From: Vibrio spartinae
GTDB taxonomy: Bacteria > Pseudomonadota > Gammaproteobacteria > Enterobacterales > Vibrionaceae
NCBI RefSeq assembly: GCF_024347135.1
Contig: NZ_AP024908.1
Span: forward strand, 186,001-250,000
DNA length: 64,000 bases
Direction: 5' to 3'
Part shown: positions 45,723 to 55,262 of the stretch, one piece after another
Layout: each line of letters opens with the position of its first letter
Numbering within the stretch: position 1 is the stretch's first letter
Translations under genes and position numbers: made by a program
The notes under the pieces: model-generated
Database searches by the model: none
Told to the model about the DNA's origin: nothing
What the model saw: only the letters and a program-made list of their open reading frames with translations

Positions 45723-46121
45723 TTGATTTCAGGATTAAATCATATCACGCTCGCAGTCAGTGATTTGGAGCATTCACTTAACTTTTATATCAACATTCTG
45801 GGTTTTACTGGACATGTGAAGTGGGAAAGTGGCGCATACATCTCTATCGGAGGTGTGTGGTTTTGTCTATCTTGTGACACACCATGTCCAAAAAATGATT
45901 ACACACATATTGCCTTTGATATCACTCCCGAAGAATTTGAGAATTTTTCGTCACGTATACTTTCATTTGGTGCTGAAGTGTGGAAGCAAAACAAAAGTGA
46001 AGGGCAGTCGTTGTATATTTTAGACCCCGATGGACACAAATTAGAAATTCATGTTGGTTCGTTAAAAAGTAGGCTTGAGGCACTTAAAAGCAAGCCATAT
46101 AGTGGACTCACTTGGCTTTAA
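45723..46121 (+). CDS. fosA: Fosfomycin-resistance glutathione transferase FosA
   Basis: 132 aa, as in FosA. Metal ligands expected at H7, H62 and E108 and the fosfomycin-contact residues K88, S92, S96 and R117 are all present; they are uniformly offset from the Pseudomonas FosA positions by two. It would open the epoxide of fosfomycin with glutathione in the cytoplasm. Confidence 0.9.
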   Translation: MISGLNHITLAVSDLEHSLNFYINILGFTGHVKWESGAYISIGGVWFCLSCDTPCPKNDYTHIAFDITPEEFENFSSRILSFGAEVWKQNKSEGQSLYILDPDGHKLEIHVGSLKSRLEALKSKPYSGLTWL

Positions 46122-46365
46122 ATTGTAAATACGGGCGTATGATGGGTTAAAACTAATAAGCAGGACACGCACCTCACGGAGTGGATTTGTTCAGAGGTTG
46201 AAGTCGTTCTAGGTCTTCTAAACTAGCTCTCGATGTAAATTATTTTTTGCTCGATTTCATGTCGGGGTATTGAATAATTAAGGGCAGTTTTGCATCGATA
46301 AAGATGAATCATCGGTTTGAATGGATGACGAGTGTGGCAACTGAATTGATATTGAACGGTATTGT
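46122..46365. other. Short gene-free stretch after fosA
   Basis: About 240 bp. I see no gene or obvious hairpin. It separates fosA from the convergent transposase gene. Confidence 0.35.
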
Positions 46366-47328
46366 TCAGCAAATATGAATCCCGAGCATTCTCTGCTTTT
46401 TAAGTTGTTGTTTCGCGAGATTAAGCCGTTCGGTTGAACCGACCCAGAGTCTGGGTTTCTTTTCCAGCTCGGTGCAGAGTTTGAGGCATTCCTGCTGAGG
46501 CAGAGACAACCGCGTGAGGATATTGGGTAGGCGTTGGTGAATATAGCCCCGTTTATCTTCCCGGATTTGCCGCCCGACCCAATCGACCAATTCGATATAA
46601 TCCATCAGTCGGAAAGGAATACCTTGGGGGTTATCCTGATGTTCATAGCCGATGAAATTCACTAAATTGTGGGTTTCGGTTTTTCCTTGCGCCAGTGAAG
46701 TCAGTCGGGCTTTAATCGAAGTGTACTCAGACTGCTCGGGTGTGTCAGCCATATTTGCTCTGACCGGATTGAGGTCGACATAGGCCATCGCTGCTAACAG
46801 GGCTTTCTCATCGAGTAAAGCCTGAGATTTAAACCGTCCTTCCCAGAATCGCCCTCTGCACTGGTCTTCGTTGTTGGCACGGACGGCAATCTCATGATTG
46901 AGCTCTTGCATAAAACAACTGAGGGAATAGAGTCGGTGACGCCAAGTTTCAATGAGTTGGGTGCAGGCATCACGCTCAGCTTGAGAAGTCAGTTGTCCAT
47001 CGAGAAGGCGCTGAATGAGCTGGGGGAGTTGATGCTCTTGTCCCCATCGTTCAATGACCTCATGGTCAGAAAGAGAGATAGCCTTCTTTTTATCGATATA
47101 GACGACCATATGGTAATGGTTACTCATCACAGCATGGGAGCAAATCCCAATACAGTAGATAGAAGCTAATGTGAAGATACGCGATTCCACCCATTCCCGG
47201 CGATGTTCATAGGATTTACCACAATAAGGGTCATAACCACATAGAAATGAGCGACGGACACAGCGGGAGACGATGTGATAGTAGGGCGTGACCTCGGGGC
47301 AAATGAGTTGTGAGCGGGCAGTTGTCAT
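46366..47328 (-). mobile_element. REP-type (IS200-like Y1) transposase
   Basis: 320 aa. It starts MTTARSQLICPEVTPYYHIV and continues SRCVRRSFLCG, a signature of REP-associated tyrosine transposases. The HUH-type metal-binding pair H71-Y-H73 (SNHYHMVV) is intact. Such enzymes mobilise short palindromic repeats rather than a classical IS. It is close to copy C of the dispersed repeat. Confidence 0.85.
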
Positions 47329-47484
47329 GGGTGCTCTCGGGATGATGATAGATGAGTCTTATCGTGGAGGATTGAGGCTGGATAGGGAATCGATTCAACC
47401 GCTGATTCCGAGTGAGTTCAAATTTATTGGTTATCAATGGTCAGACTGATTTCATGATGATGAGAGATTGATTAGAGCGGGTGT

Positions 47485-47697
47485 CCTTATTTTGTTTTGT
47501 GGAGCATCGAATTCAGGATCACGACCATCTTTCTGATGCAGGCAATAATAGCCACTTTTTGGGTTTTCCAGCAGCTAAAAGGTGCTGATAAGTTGCTTTG
47601 ATGACGGAGTTGGATTGCAGAGCTGACATGATTGCCATGTAAAGAACGGTACGAACTTGTGCTCGTCCTCCCTGAATGATTCGCTTACCTTTGTATC
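47485..47697 (-). pseudogene. IS110-family transposase remnant
   Basis: Minus-strand translation gives KRIIQGGRAQVRTVLYMAIM followed by SALQSNSVIKATYQHLLAAG, the conserved C-terminal part of IS110 transposases. A one-base deletion then shifts the frame before the expected VAIIACIRKM end. A stop codon precedes KRII. Non-functional. Confidence 0.8.
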
Positions 47698-47754
47698 ACC
47701 CGCTTTCACCACAACTTACAAAAAGATAAAGCAAGAAATTCTTCGCATTTTTCC

Positions 47755-47950
47755 CGTAACATCAGTATCCTGTGCGCCAGTAACTCTTACCAAGATGCAA
47801 GCGTAACCAGAAAATCTTTTTGTCTGGCTTGATTGCGTGTTGTTCAGAACCAGCTTTACGGGCGTCCTGCCCGAAAAAGCTTAATCATTCTTCCTTGGAT
47901 GAAATTTGAGTGATTCCCTAACAAAAAAACTGAGCAGGAGCGAATAAAAT
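47755..47950 (-). repeat. Dispersed repeat, copy C (degenerate)
   Basis: Shortened relative of copies A and B: it shares GTGCGCCAGTAACTCTTACC, ACGGGCGTCCTGCCCG and the end GAGCAGGAGCGAATAAAAT. It lies beside the IS110 relic and close to the REP-type transposase. Confidence 0.75.
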
Positions 47951-48107
47951 CGTCCCGGCCAGCGTCCACGAATTAAACCGTTCTTGGGTACTTTGGGTAC
48001 GCCAAAAATACCTGGGGCGCGTACATCAGATGCCGCAGAAATTAATAAACCCATTACGCCCCAAACAACTGCTCCTCAATGTTCATCTCCCCCCATTGTG
48101 TTTTTTA

Positions 48108-50141
48108 CTAAGAACTACATGCACTCATCTCATGCCACTGATTGTCCTTGTAACAGAGCTTTGGCGGTGTTGCCGATAAATCAGCGGTTTGGCGGCTGCC
48201 ATTATCACTGAAAATTACATTCAGTGAAGACAACGTCTGATGGAAATCATAGCAATAGCTGTTGTTTTCCGCGGTCATCGCCACGCCCGGCCATGAGACG
48301 GTATCGACCGGAGAGGTAGCCTCAACACTCCAGAAATAGAGATAAGGCTGAGCAAAATTTTGTGGGTTGTCATAACACACTTTGTTGTTTTGCACCGTGG
48401 GATTGCCACCTTCTCCCGGTTTGAGTGAAAAGCCACACTCACGCAGTGACTGCCAGTCGCCGTTGAAGTAACAAGTGCCGGATTGCGTGGTGAGATCGAC
48501 CGTTTTTGAGGCGCCTTGGTCCGAGAAGATGACATTCAGTGTTGTCAGCTCGGTTGCGGGCTCAAAACAAGCAAAGTCACCATTTTTCGCCATCGCGACA
48601 CCGGGCCAGCTTGTCGCTGCCAATGCACCGGTTGGCTCAACATTCCAATAGTACAGAGACGGTTGGTGAAAGTGGGTGTCTTTATCGTAGTAGCAAATCG
48701 CATGCTCACTTACTGCTGTTGCAGGAACCGGCTCGTTTGGTTGGGGTGTGGTTCCGCCTGAGATTTTAGCACCGACGTGAATTGCAGCCGCGCCTTGCAA
48801 AGACACATGAAACATGGCGTTGCCCTGACTATCGACATGTATCATATTGCCGCTGCACGCCCGATTACCCGAATCGAAATTACCGGAGATAATGTCACAG
48901 TAATCCCCTTCAGGCATGCCGGTGCTCAGAGTTTTGTCTAATGCGGCGGTATCACTGCGGTTAATCACGACAAATCCCAGCCCACCACGGCCGAATGCAA
49001 TCTGGTTACTACCGTTGTCCCACCAGTGAGTGACTTGCTGCTGTGATGCGGTCACGTTGCGAAAGGCCACCATGTTTGCGACGCCGCGCCATTGATGGGT
49101 ACAGATCCAGTCGCCGCCATTAAAACGACAGGCATTGCCTGAATGGACCCCAGTTGCCGGCGGTGCATCATCGCTGTGGTTAAATTGATAACCGGACATG
49201 ATTTTCGGATAGCCATAAGGGTAGGCCAGCATGAAGACATTGCCGAGCATGTATAAATTGCCCTGATCTTTATAGGTCAGTTCATTGCTGGCATTGGTGC
49301 GCTCATCATCATGATTGGTGACAAATACAACCGCATCATCGCTGGGGAGCCAACCACTCCAGTGATTTAATTCTTTTAACTCGTTGATGTGACCGTTTTT
49401 AAATTTACTGCCGAGAGTGCGGGCAAAGTTGAATTCCGTGACATCCCCATTGCTAACATATTCTGAAGGTTGGATCGGTTCGCCGCCGGCGCCGATGACT
49501 TCCTGAAAGATGTATGGGTTGCCGTTGAGTTTACTTTTAATCGCAGCAATATCGGCTGCCGGAATATGTTTGGCTGCATCAATTCTGAAACCGGCAACGC
49601 CCATACTGATGGCATCATTCATATAATCCGCGATTTTTTGTCGCACATAGTCTGATTCGGTTTTTAAGTCGTTCAGCCCCACCAAGTCACAGTTTTGTAC
49701 TTGCCAGCGATTGTTGTAGTTAATATTGTCCGTGCAGTTATGAAAATCGTTGGGGCCATAAGGGACATCGGGGAAATTCCGGTTTAACGCGGCCATATGG
49801 TTGATGACGGTATCCATGTAGATATCGACGCCAGCCGCTTTACACCGGCTCACCATATCTTTGAACTGTTCGCGATTGCCACTGCGACTGTCGAACTGAT
49901 AGCTCATCGGCTGATAGCGAGACCACCACGCTGCGTTATCGATACTTTTTTGCGGGGGCGAAATTTGGACGGCCGCGAACCCCTTTGGCCCCAAAAAGTC
50001 TTCACATTCCGTCGCAATATCTGACCAGTGCCATTCAAATAAATGAACAAAAGTCGTTTTGGGCGCGTCCTGTGCGTACACTGGCGATAGCCCCCACAGG
50101 CTGCTGCATAGCATTATTCCGGTTAATAGTTTGTTATTCAT
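48108..50141 (-). CDS. Secreted alpha-amylase with two starch-binding modules
   Basis: 677 aa. A signal peptide (about 1-23) is followed by a GH13 barrel with nucleophile D188 (GFRIDAAKH), acid/base E214 (IFQEVIGAGGE) and D278 in FVTNHDDE. Two related C-terminal modules (about 490-570 and 590-670; each with a YYWNVEP/YFWSVEA and SWPGVAM segment) resemble starch-binding CBMs. It hydrolyses internal alpha-1,4 bonds in starch or glycogen outside the cell. The 5' region has about 370 bp for its promoter. Confidence 0.93.
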   Translation of the reverse strand: MNNKLLTGIMLCSSLWGLSPVYAQDAPKTTFVHLFEWHWSDIATECEDFLGPKGFAAVQISPPQKSIDNAAWWSRYQPMSYQFDSRSGNREQFKDMVSRCKAAGVDIYMDTVINHMAALNRNFPDVPYGPNDFHNCTDNINYNNRWQVQNCDLVGLNDLKTESDYVRQKIADYMNDAISMGVAGFRIDAAKHIPAADIAAIKSKLNGNPYIFQEVIGAGGEPIQPSEYVSNGDVTEFNFARTLGSKFKNGHINELKELNHWSGWLPSDDAVVFVTNHDDERTNASNELTYKDQGNLYMLGNVFMLAYPYGYPKIMSGYQFNHSDDAPPATGVHSGNACRFNGGDWICTHQWRGVANMVAFRNVTASQQQVTHWWDNGSNQIAFGRGGLGFVVINRSDTAALDKTLSTGMPEGDYCDIISGNFDSGNRACSGNMIHVDSQGNAMFHVSLQGAAAIHVGAKISGGTTPQPNEPVPATAVSEHAICYYDKDTHFHQPSLYYWNVEPTGALAATSWPGVAMAKNGDFACFEPATELTTLNVIFSDQGASKTVDLTTQSGTCYFNGDWQSLRECGFSLKPGEGGNPTVQNNKVCYDNPQNFAQPYLYFWSVEATSPVDTVSWPGVAMTAENNSYCYDFHQTLSSLNVIFSDNGSRQTADLSATPPKLCYKDNQWHEMSACSS

Positions 50142-50564
50142 ATTCTCATCCTAACCATTCCAATTGGTGTTCATTGTTCCGTCAACATGTGTTTGGTTTC
50201 GTTAACGTGTCACTCAAGGGTTTTATATTCACGCAGCAACACATCAACAACACCTATCATAGAAACAAATCATAGCGGAGAGCTCATCCGCAGCTTCGGA
50301 TGATGGGGAGGAATTCGCCAGGCGTAGAATTGCATAAACCGTTTATTCTGTGAGAGCAGTCACTGATTCAGGGATGAGTCTCCGGCCTTACCAGAGAGTG
50401 ATGCCGTGATGATGAAGGACATGCGATCCTGAAACCACAGCGTCCTCTTGCGGAGGAATGCCTCAGGCATTAGATTTTTACGGCATTGCGTATTGCATAA
50501 AAACAGTTGAGTGCTTTTTGCAGAAATTGCTATGCTGAGTGAATCGGATAGTAAAGGACACGAG
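50142..50564. other. Intergenic region between amylase and the CobC-like gene
   Basis: About 420 bp. It contains a stretch from about 50310 rich in potential base-pairing, including TCCTC/GGAGGA (50443-50456) and the AATGCC/GGCATT hairpin with T-tract at 50457-50480. It could hold a small RNA read rightward, or leader structure. Confidence 0.4.
50457..50480 (+). terminator. Terminator-like hairpin
   Basis: AATGCC (50457-50462) pairs with GGCATT (50466-50471), followed by AGATTTTTA. The 3-nt loop and 6-bp stem are minimal. It lies about 85 bp before the next start. Confidence 0.45.
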
Positions 50565-51167
50565 ATGATTCACTTATATTTGCTGCGACACGGGAAAACC
50601 GAAGGCAAACCGGCGCTGAATGGACATACGGATGTCGGTGTCGATGAAGTGACCCAACAAACGATGGCGCGTGATTTACTGACCAATTATCAGTTTCAGA
50701 CGATCTATGCCTCGCCTTTAACCCGGTGTCGCTATCTGGCGGAACAATTAACTGCATTGAATCCGGCGCTGCATTCAACCGTCGATGAACGGTTCAAAGA
50801 GCAGAATTTTGGTCGGTTTGACGGGGTGCCGTTTGATGCGTTGCAAGGGGCGTGGGAAACCTTAGAAAAGTTTTGGGCAGATCCGGCGCATGAGACATTA
50901 CCGGAGGCTGAGCCGCTGGCTCAGGGCGTGGCGCGAGTGACGGCAGCGTGGGAAGCCCTGATCGAGCAATGCCAGCATGATACCTTGATCATTACGCATG
51001 GCGGTCCGATTCGTTTCATACTGGCACATGTGCTTGGGCTGGACTGGCAGAACCCACGCTGGTACACCGGACTGGCGATTGCGAATCAGAGTGTCACACA
51101 TATTACCCTCAACCGCTATCAGGGGCAGGCTTATCTGACCGTTAACAGTATTGCTTGCCCGTTATAG
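50565..51167 (+). CDS. Histidine phosphatase, alpha-ribazole-phosphatase (CobC) type
   Basis: 200 aa from the ATG at 50565 (AAGGA upstream). The RHG catalytic motif LLRHGKTEG and a second histidine (ITHGGP) mark the histidine-phosphatase superfamily. CobC acts in cobalamin salvage; many members have other substrates. It converges on cobA, another gene linked to corrinoid or siroheme chemistry. Confidence 0.82.
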   Translation: MIHLYLLRHGKTEGKPALNGHTDVGVDEVTQQTMARDLLTNYQFQTIYASPLTRCRYLAEQLTALNPALHSTVDERFKEQNFGRFDGVPFDALQGAWETLEKFWADPAHETLPEAEPLAQGVARVTAAWEALIEQCQHDTLIITHGGPIRFILAHVLGLDWQNPRWYTGLAIANQSVTHITLNRYQGQAYLTVNSIACPL

Positions 51168-51173
51168 TTTCTG

Positions 51174-51199
51174 CAACCTGAGTGTTGACGCTCAGGTTG
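51174..51199. terminator. Bidirectional hairpin between convergent genes
   Basis: CAACCTGAGTG (51174-51184) and CGCTCAGGTTG (51189-51199) form an 11-bp stem (one G-T pair). It sits between the CobC-like gene and cobA. Confidence 0.7.
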
Positions 51200-51231
51200 T
51201 TCTGATTCAGTGCTGACCTTGTTCTCTCTCC

Positions 51232-52005
51232 TCATGTCATCTCTGATGCCACTAATTCGCTGATATGGCGACAAGTCGCCTGAAACGAGAGGGTGGTTTG
51301 TTTTTCCACAACACCGCCAATGACAATTAATGCGGGGGATTTGATTTGTGCTGCTTCTACACGCCGCGCAATATTGGCGACGGTGCCGACTTGCTGATTG
51401 TCCCGGCTGGCATAACGGACGACCGCCGCCGGGGTACTGACCGGTTTACCGCCCGCGATTAACTGCTGACAGATATGTTTGATTTGGCTCATGCCCATGA
51501 GAATTACCAGCGTCCCGTCCAGTCTGGAAAACTGTGTCCAATCGAGCGGATCTTTACCCTGTTGCAAATGGCCGGTGACTACATGAAAAGAAGACGCACA
51601 ATCACGATGCGTGACCGGAATACCTGCATAGGCGAGTCCGCCAATCGCTGAACTGATACCGGGAATCACTTCAAACGCAATATCGAATGCTGCCAGTGCT
51701 TCGGCTTCTTCGCCGCCGCGGCCGAATACATAAGGATCGCCACCTTTCAAACGCACCACATTGTGTCCCTGCAACGCAAACTGAATCAGGCAATCGTTGA
51801 TATCATCCTGAGGAATGGGATGATAATTGGGCAATTTGCCGACATTGACCATTTTGCAGTGGGATGGTGCTTCCTGCAAAATCTCATCACTGACCAGACG
51901 GTCATAGACGATCACTTCGGCCTGACGAATGCAGTAAAGTGCTTTCACGGTCAGTAATGTCGGATCGCCCGGCCCGGCGCCCACTAACCATACTTTGCCT
52001 TTCAT
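51232..52005 (-). CDS. cobA: Uroporphyrinogen-III C-methyltransferase
   Basis: 257 aa from MKGKVWLVGAGPGDPTLLTV at 52005; an in-frame upstream start at 52056 adds 17 unlikely residues. SAM-binding segments GAGPGDP and VRLKGGDPYVFGRGGEE are present. It methylates uroporphyrinogen III at C2 and C7 to give precorrin-2, the precursor of siroheme and B12. Confidence 0.93.
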   Translation of the reverse strand: MKGKVWLVGAGPGDPTLLTVKALYCIRQAEVIVYDRLVSDEILQEAPSHCKMVNVGKLPNYHPIPQDDINDCLIQFALQGHNVVRLKGGDPYVFGRGGEEAEALAAFDIAFEVIPGISSAIGGLAYAGIPVTHRDCASSFHVVTGHLQQGKDPLDWTQFSRLDGTLVILMGMSQIKHICQQLIAGGKPVSTPAAVVRYASRDNQQVGTVANIARRVEAAQIKSPALIVIGGVVEKQTTLSFQATCRHISELVASEMT

Positions 52006-52261
52006 CGTTTTATCCCCATGACATGTTGTGTTTGATTCATTGGTCGGTGTGACCATTGCGCTTATTGGGTTTTCCGTTCATTGGACTTTCCATTTATTGA
52101 ACTATGGCTGCCAGAAAATATCGTTGATCTAGGAAGGGGTTTATATGCCGCCAATCAATATTTTTTTGGCAAGGTGATGTTCCTCTGCTCTGTCTGCACC
52201 CACTGTGCTCTGACGGCAATCACTCTAATCTGACTGGCTCGGGATTTACGGTACTATCTCT

Positions 52262-53896
52262 TTATTTTCGGCATGCGGAAAAGATATCTTTTGCCGGTCG
52301 ATAAAGATGGGTTGAAACATTGAGAGCACCAAGCAGCGAATCAAACAGATTGTCTTGTGACACATGCACCGTTGCGGCTTGTTTTTTCAGGCAGGATTCA
52401 TCGATATGCTGCGCGGTTTGATATCCATCAGACAACCACACCATCAAAGGTACATGTTTCTGTTCCATCGGTGCGATAGTGTAGGGTAAACCATGCAGAT
52501 AGATGCCATTCTCACCCAAAGATTCACCATGATCAGAGAGATAGATCAGCGCGGTATTATAACGGTCAGAGAGTCGCTTTAACCGGCTGATCGTCTGAGC
52601 AACGACGGAATCGGTATAGCGAATCGTGTTATCGTAAGTATTGACGAGCTGCTCATGCGTACAGTTTTCAATGTCATCCCGCTGACAATCTGGCTGAAAG
52701 TGAGCAAATTCTTGCGGATAACGCTGAAAATAAGCCGGACCATGGCTTCCCATTAAATGGAGTACGACCAGGCGATTGCCCTGTAATGCATTAACATCCT
52801 GCTCGAAATTATGGAGCAAGGCCATATCTTTACATCCTTCGAGATTGCATAAGGGATTGCGAGAATTACGCTTTAATTCCTGATATTTAACATGTTTTGG
52901 AATCCCTTCGCTGGCACCATCATTCTCTTTCCAGAAGATATCGATCCCCGCTCTTTGTAAGACGTCGATCAGGTTGTCCTGATGATAGGCGCGTTGCTCG
53001 TTGTAATTTTTTCTGTCGAGGCGAGAAAACATGCAGGGAACAGAGACGGCTGTGGCTGTGCCACAAGAAGCGACATGTTGATAAGAGATGACCCCTTGCA
53101 CATCGGTGAATGGTGTCGTGGGTCTTGGGTAGCCATTTGCATGATAATTGTATGTTCTGGCGGTTTCACCCAGGATGAATACTACCAATGACGGTTTTTG
53201 GCCGGGGACGACTGCCGTCTGTTTTGCATCCAGTCCAATTTGGACATAAGGTAGCGGGGTATAAAAATATGTCTGATGAATATATTCCGCAATACCATTG
53301 ACATAATATGTCGGAATAATCATCCGCTTGATATAACCGTTATTTCGTCCGACCGAAACATAATCTTGATAATATGCTGAAGCAATCAGGCTAATCCCCA
53401 ATCCAGAAATTAAAATAACCCCCAATTTTTTCATGAATAAAGCGAGGAATCTTTCCTGTTTTATAGGGGTTAAGATTAACAATAGGGTTGGTAAGACGCC
53501 CAGACCGAGAAACCAGAGCACCGACCGGAGACTGAGATAAGAAGAGGCCTCACCAACGTTAGTCTCAATCAGGTTTTCTATCATCTCAGCATTGAATATC
53601 GTGCCATAGTTGTAGGTGGCATAACTGACAAGACTCGACGTTAGCAGCAGGATAGCAAAGAATATTTTCGTTATTTTTGGCCATGAAAATAAACTAAAAA
53701 TAATGGTTAAAGCAAAAGTAAAAAAGAATGGAATGGAGATAATGAACCCAGTATCTACTGCATCCAATTGATTAAAAATCTCATGCAGTGATTTATATAC
53801 CGGCAAATTTAAAATAATCGCAAAATAAATAGCAATGATGATTGTGATTACATGATAAGATAATTTTAATTGTTTGATCGTATTTATTATTTTCAT
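52262..53896 (-). CDS. Second EptA-type phosphoethanolamine transferase
   Basis: 544 aa, the same length as the EptA at 41267 and clearly homologous (GSHGPAYFQRYP; SDHGESLGENG). Five membrane helices (1-175), active-site E244 (ILGETART) and nucleophile T280 (ASCGTATAVS). No dgkA lies beside it and no regulator is adjacent. It probably modifies lipid A or another envelope sugar with a different preference or regulation. Confidence 0.93.
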   Translation of the reverse strand: MKIINTIKQLKLSYHVITIIIAIYFAIILNLPVYKSLHEIFNQLDAVDTGFIISIPFFFTFALTIIFSLFSWPKITKIFFAILLLTSSLVSYATYNYGTIFNAEMIENLIETNVGEASSYLSLRSVLWFLGLGVLPTLLLILTPIKQERFLALFMKKLGVILISGLGISLIASAYYQDYVSVGRNNGYIKRMIIPTYYVNGIAEYIHQTYFYTPLPYVQIGLDAKQTAVVPGQKPSLVVFILGETARTYNYHANGYPRPTTPFTDVQGVISYQHVASCGTATAVSVPCMFSRLDRKNYNEQRAYHQDNLIDVLQRAGIDIFWKENDGASEGIPKHVKYQELKRNSRNPLCNLEGCKDMALLHNFEQDVNALQGNRLVVLHLMGSHGPAYFQRYPQEFAHFQPDCQRDDIENCTHEQLVNTYDNTIRYTDSVVAQTISRLKRLSDRYNTALIYLSDHGESLGENGIYLHGLPYTIAPMEQKHVPLMVWLSDGYQTAQHIDESCLKKQAATVHVSQDNLFDSLLGALNVSTHLYRPAKDIFSACRK

Positions 53897-54278
53897 TTTT
53901 TCATGGCTTGTTAGTCAGAGTATTACTGAGAGCATATCTACAGCATTGATTGGTCCGGGTTCAATTACTTATGATTCAATTCCATATGAAAAGTTGCGTA
54001 ACGTTATAGTTAAAGGTGTGATCTAGTCAACAAAAAATCCATATAATTGAGATTGGTACTCAATTTAGTTCGTATTGATATTACTCAACTATGTGATTTC
54101 CAATAGGTGAGGGTTATCACAAGATTATTGGTTATTCAGTAGGTAAATCATAATGGTACAAAGTCGTGGGGTAGGGGATGGCTGAAGGAGAGGTCAGTTT
54201 AAAGACGTGAGTAAAATAACTGTGACACCGATGCATGAGACTTTGCATCATGCATCAGCGTTGTCCAACTTGACACTG
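53897..54278. other. Intergenic region upstream of the second EptA gene
   Basis: About 380 bp, AT-rich. It should contain the minus-strand eptA promoter. I see no gene or strong hairpin. Confidence 0.4.
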
Positions 54279-54857
54279 TTACTTTACTTTACTTGCGAGT
54301 TGCGCTGTTTTATTCAACCAAGCTTCCCGATGACTGTGACTTGCATTCATCATTGGGCCAAAATACGTCGAAGAGGTATTTTTTATGCCACAAAAGTCTA
54401 GAATGGCGTGCTTCAACTGTTTGTATATTGGGTTGCCATAGAGAAGTTTGTACCAGAAAAGTGGCGTATCAAGGGTGATGATTAGCTCAGATGTTCGCCC
54501 TTTTAATAGCTTTTGGGGAATGGATTTACCCTCTACGTATTTGAATGAGAAACTGGGTAAAAAGGTTCTATCAATCGCGCCTTTGAATTTTGCTGGTATT
54601 GTTCCCCACCAAACCGGGCTAATAATGACAATATGTTCTGCCCATTGAATCTTTTTTTGGAACTCTAATAAATCAGGCTCTAAGGTTGCTATTTCATCAT
54701 ACCCTTCGTTTAAACTGATTTCGAAATTGAGATCGCCAATGTGGATTTGTTCAACGTCATGTTTATCTGCCACAACAGATGTATATTTTTCAGCTAAAGA
54801 TTTACAAAAACTACTAGATTTGGGATTAGCATTGATGACTAGAATTTTTTTCATCAT
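54279..54857 (-). CDS. Flavodoxin-fold NAD(P)H quinone oxidoreductase
   Basis: 192 aa (or 191 from the second ATG). It begins MMKKILVINANPKSSSFCKS, the flavin-binding start of the NQO/MdaB/KefF group, and has HIVIISPVWWGTIPAKFKGAIDR. It should carry out two-electron reduction of quinones with NAD(P)H and FMN/FAD. Induced, most likely, by the upstream MerR regulator. Confidence 0.88.
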   Translation of the reverse strand: MMKKILVINANPKSSSFCKSLAEKYTSVVADKHDVEQIHIGDLNFEISLNEGYDEIATLEPDLLEFQKKIQWAEHIVIISPVWWGTIPAKFKGAIDRTFLPSFSFKYVEGKSIPQKLLKGRTSELIITLDTPLFWYKLLYGNPIYKQLKHAILDFCGIKNTSSTYFGPMMNASHSHREAWLNKTAQLASKVK

Positions 54858-54888
54858 CTGATCGCTCCGTATTGTATCGAGATGAGTA

Positions 54889-54919
54889 GTTTAAACTCTA
54901 ACCTAAAGGTCAGAGTCAA
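54889..54919 (-). promoter_or_regulatory. MerR-type promoter overlapping the 3' end of the merR-like gene
   Basis: On the minus strand TTGACT (54919-54914) is followed after 19 bp by TTAAAC (54894-54889). The spacer is a 22-bp dyad (54895-54916; half-sites ACTCTAACCT and AGGTCAGAGT). The -35 region lies inside the last codons of the MerR gene. It should drive the quinone reductase. Confidence 0.7.
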
Positions 54920-55262
54920 CCCCTAGAATACACCGGTCAATCGAAACGCGATAATCTGCAATCCGCTGTTTTTGTATTTCTAATGTTTTTATTTTTTCTT
55001 CGACGATTTTTAGCTGTTGTGCTAGAAAATCGCTCACTAACGCCCAGTCTAGATCTTCTTGATCACTTTTTAAGCTGACCAGATCGGAGAGCTGAATCCC
55101 AAGTGTCTGCGCTTCTTTGATAATCTTGATCAGACTGATGTGTTGTTGATTGTAAACACGATATTTGCCTGATCGGGAAACATTCAATAATCCGAGAGAT
55201 TCATACAGTCTGATTGCCCGTTGAGTCGCGCCAGATCGTTTTGATGCTTCATTGATGAACAC
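54903..55262 (-). CDS. MerR-family transcriptional regulator
   Basis: 119 aa. Winged helix-turn-helix (MFINEASKRSGATQRAIRLYE) plus a long dimerisation helix with KTLEIQKQRIADYR. The C-terminus is short. A cysteine at the C-terminal end (DRCILGV) may sense thiol-reactive compounds. The quinone-reductase gene follows 45 bp downstream; the MerR-type operator between them suggests direct activation. Confidence 0.87.
   Translation of the reverse strand: MFINEASKRSGATQRAIRLYESLGLLNVSRSGKYRVYNQQHISLIKIIKEAQTLGIQLSDLVSLKSDQEDLDWALVSDFLAQQLKIVEEKIKTLEIQKQRIADYRVSIDRCILGVDSDL

Larger units (their letters stand above)
47329..48107. other. Gene-free stretch with mobile-element remains
   Basis: About 780 bp containing the IS110 relic (47485-47697) and repeat copy C (47755-47950). 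The remaining bases have no recognised function; the 3' part leads into the amylase stop. Confidence 0.5.

Noticed and set aside
46140..46200. attC-like start after fosA (AACTAATAAGCAGGACACGC)
   Set aside because: Superficially like an integron site but no paired right end was found.
50310..50485. Cobalamin riboswitch before the CobC-like gene
   Set aside because: I could not find the B12-box consensus or the expected architecture.
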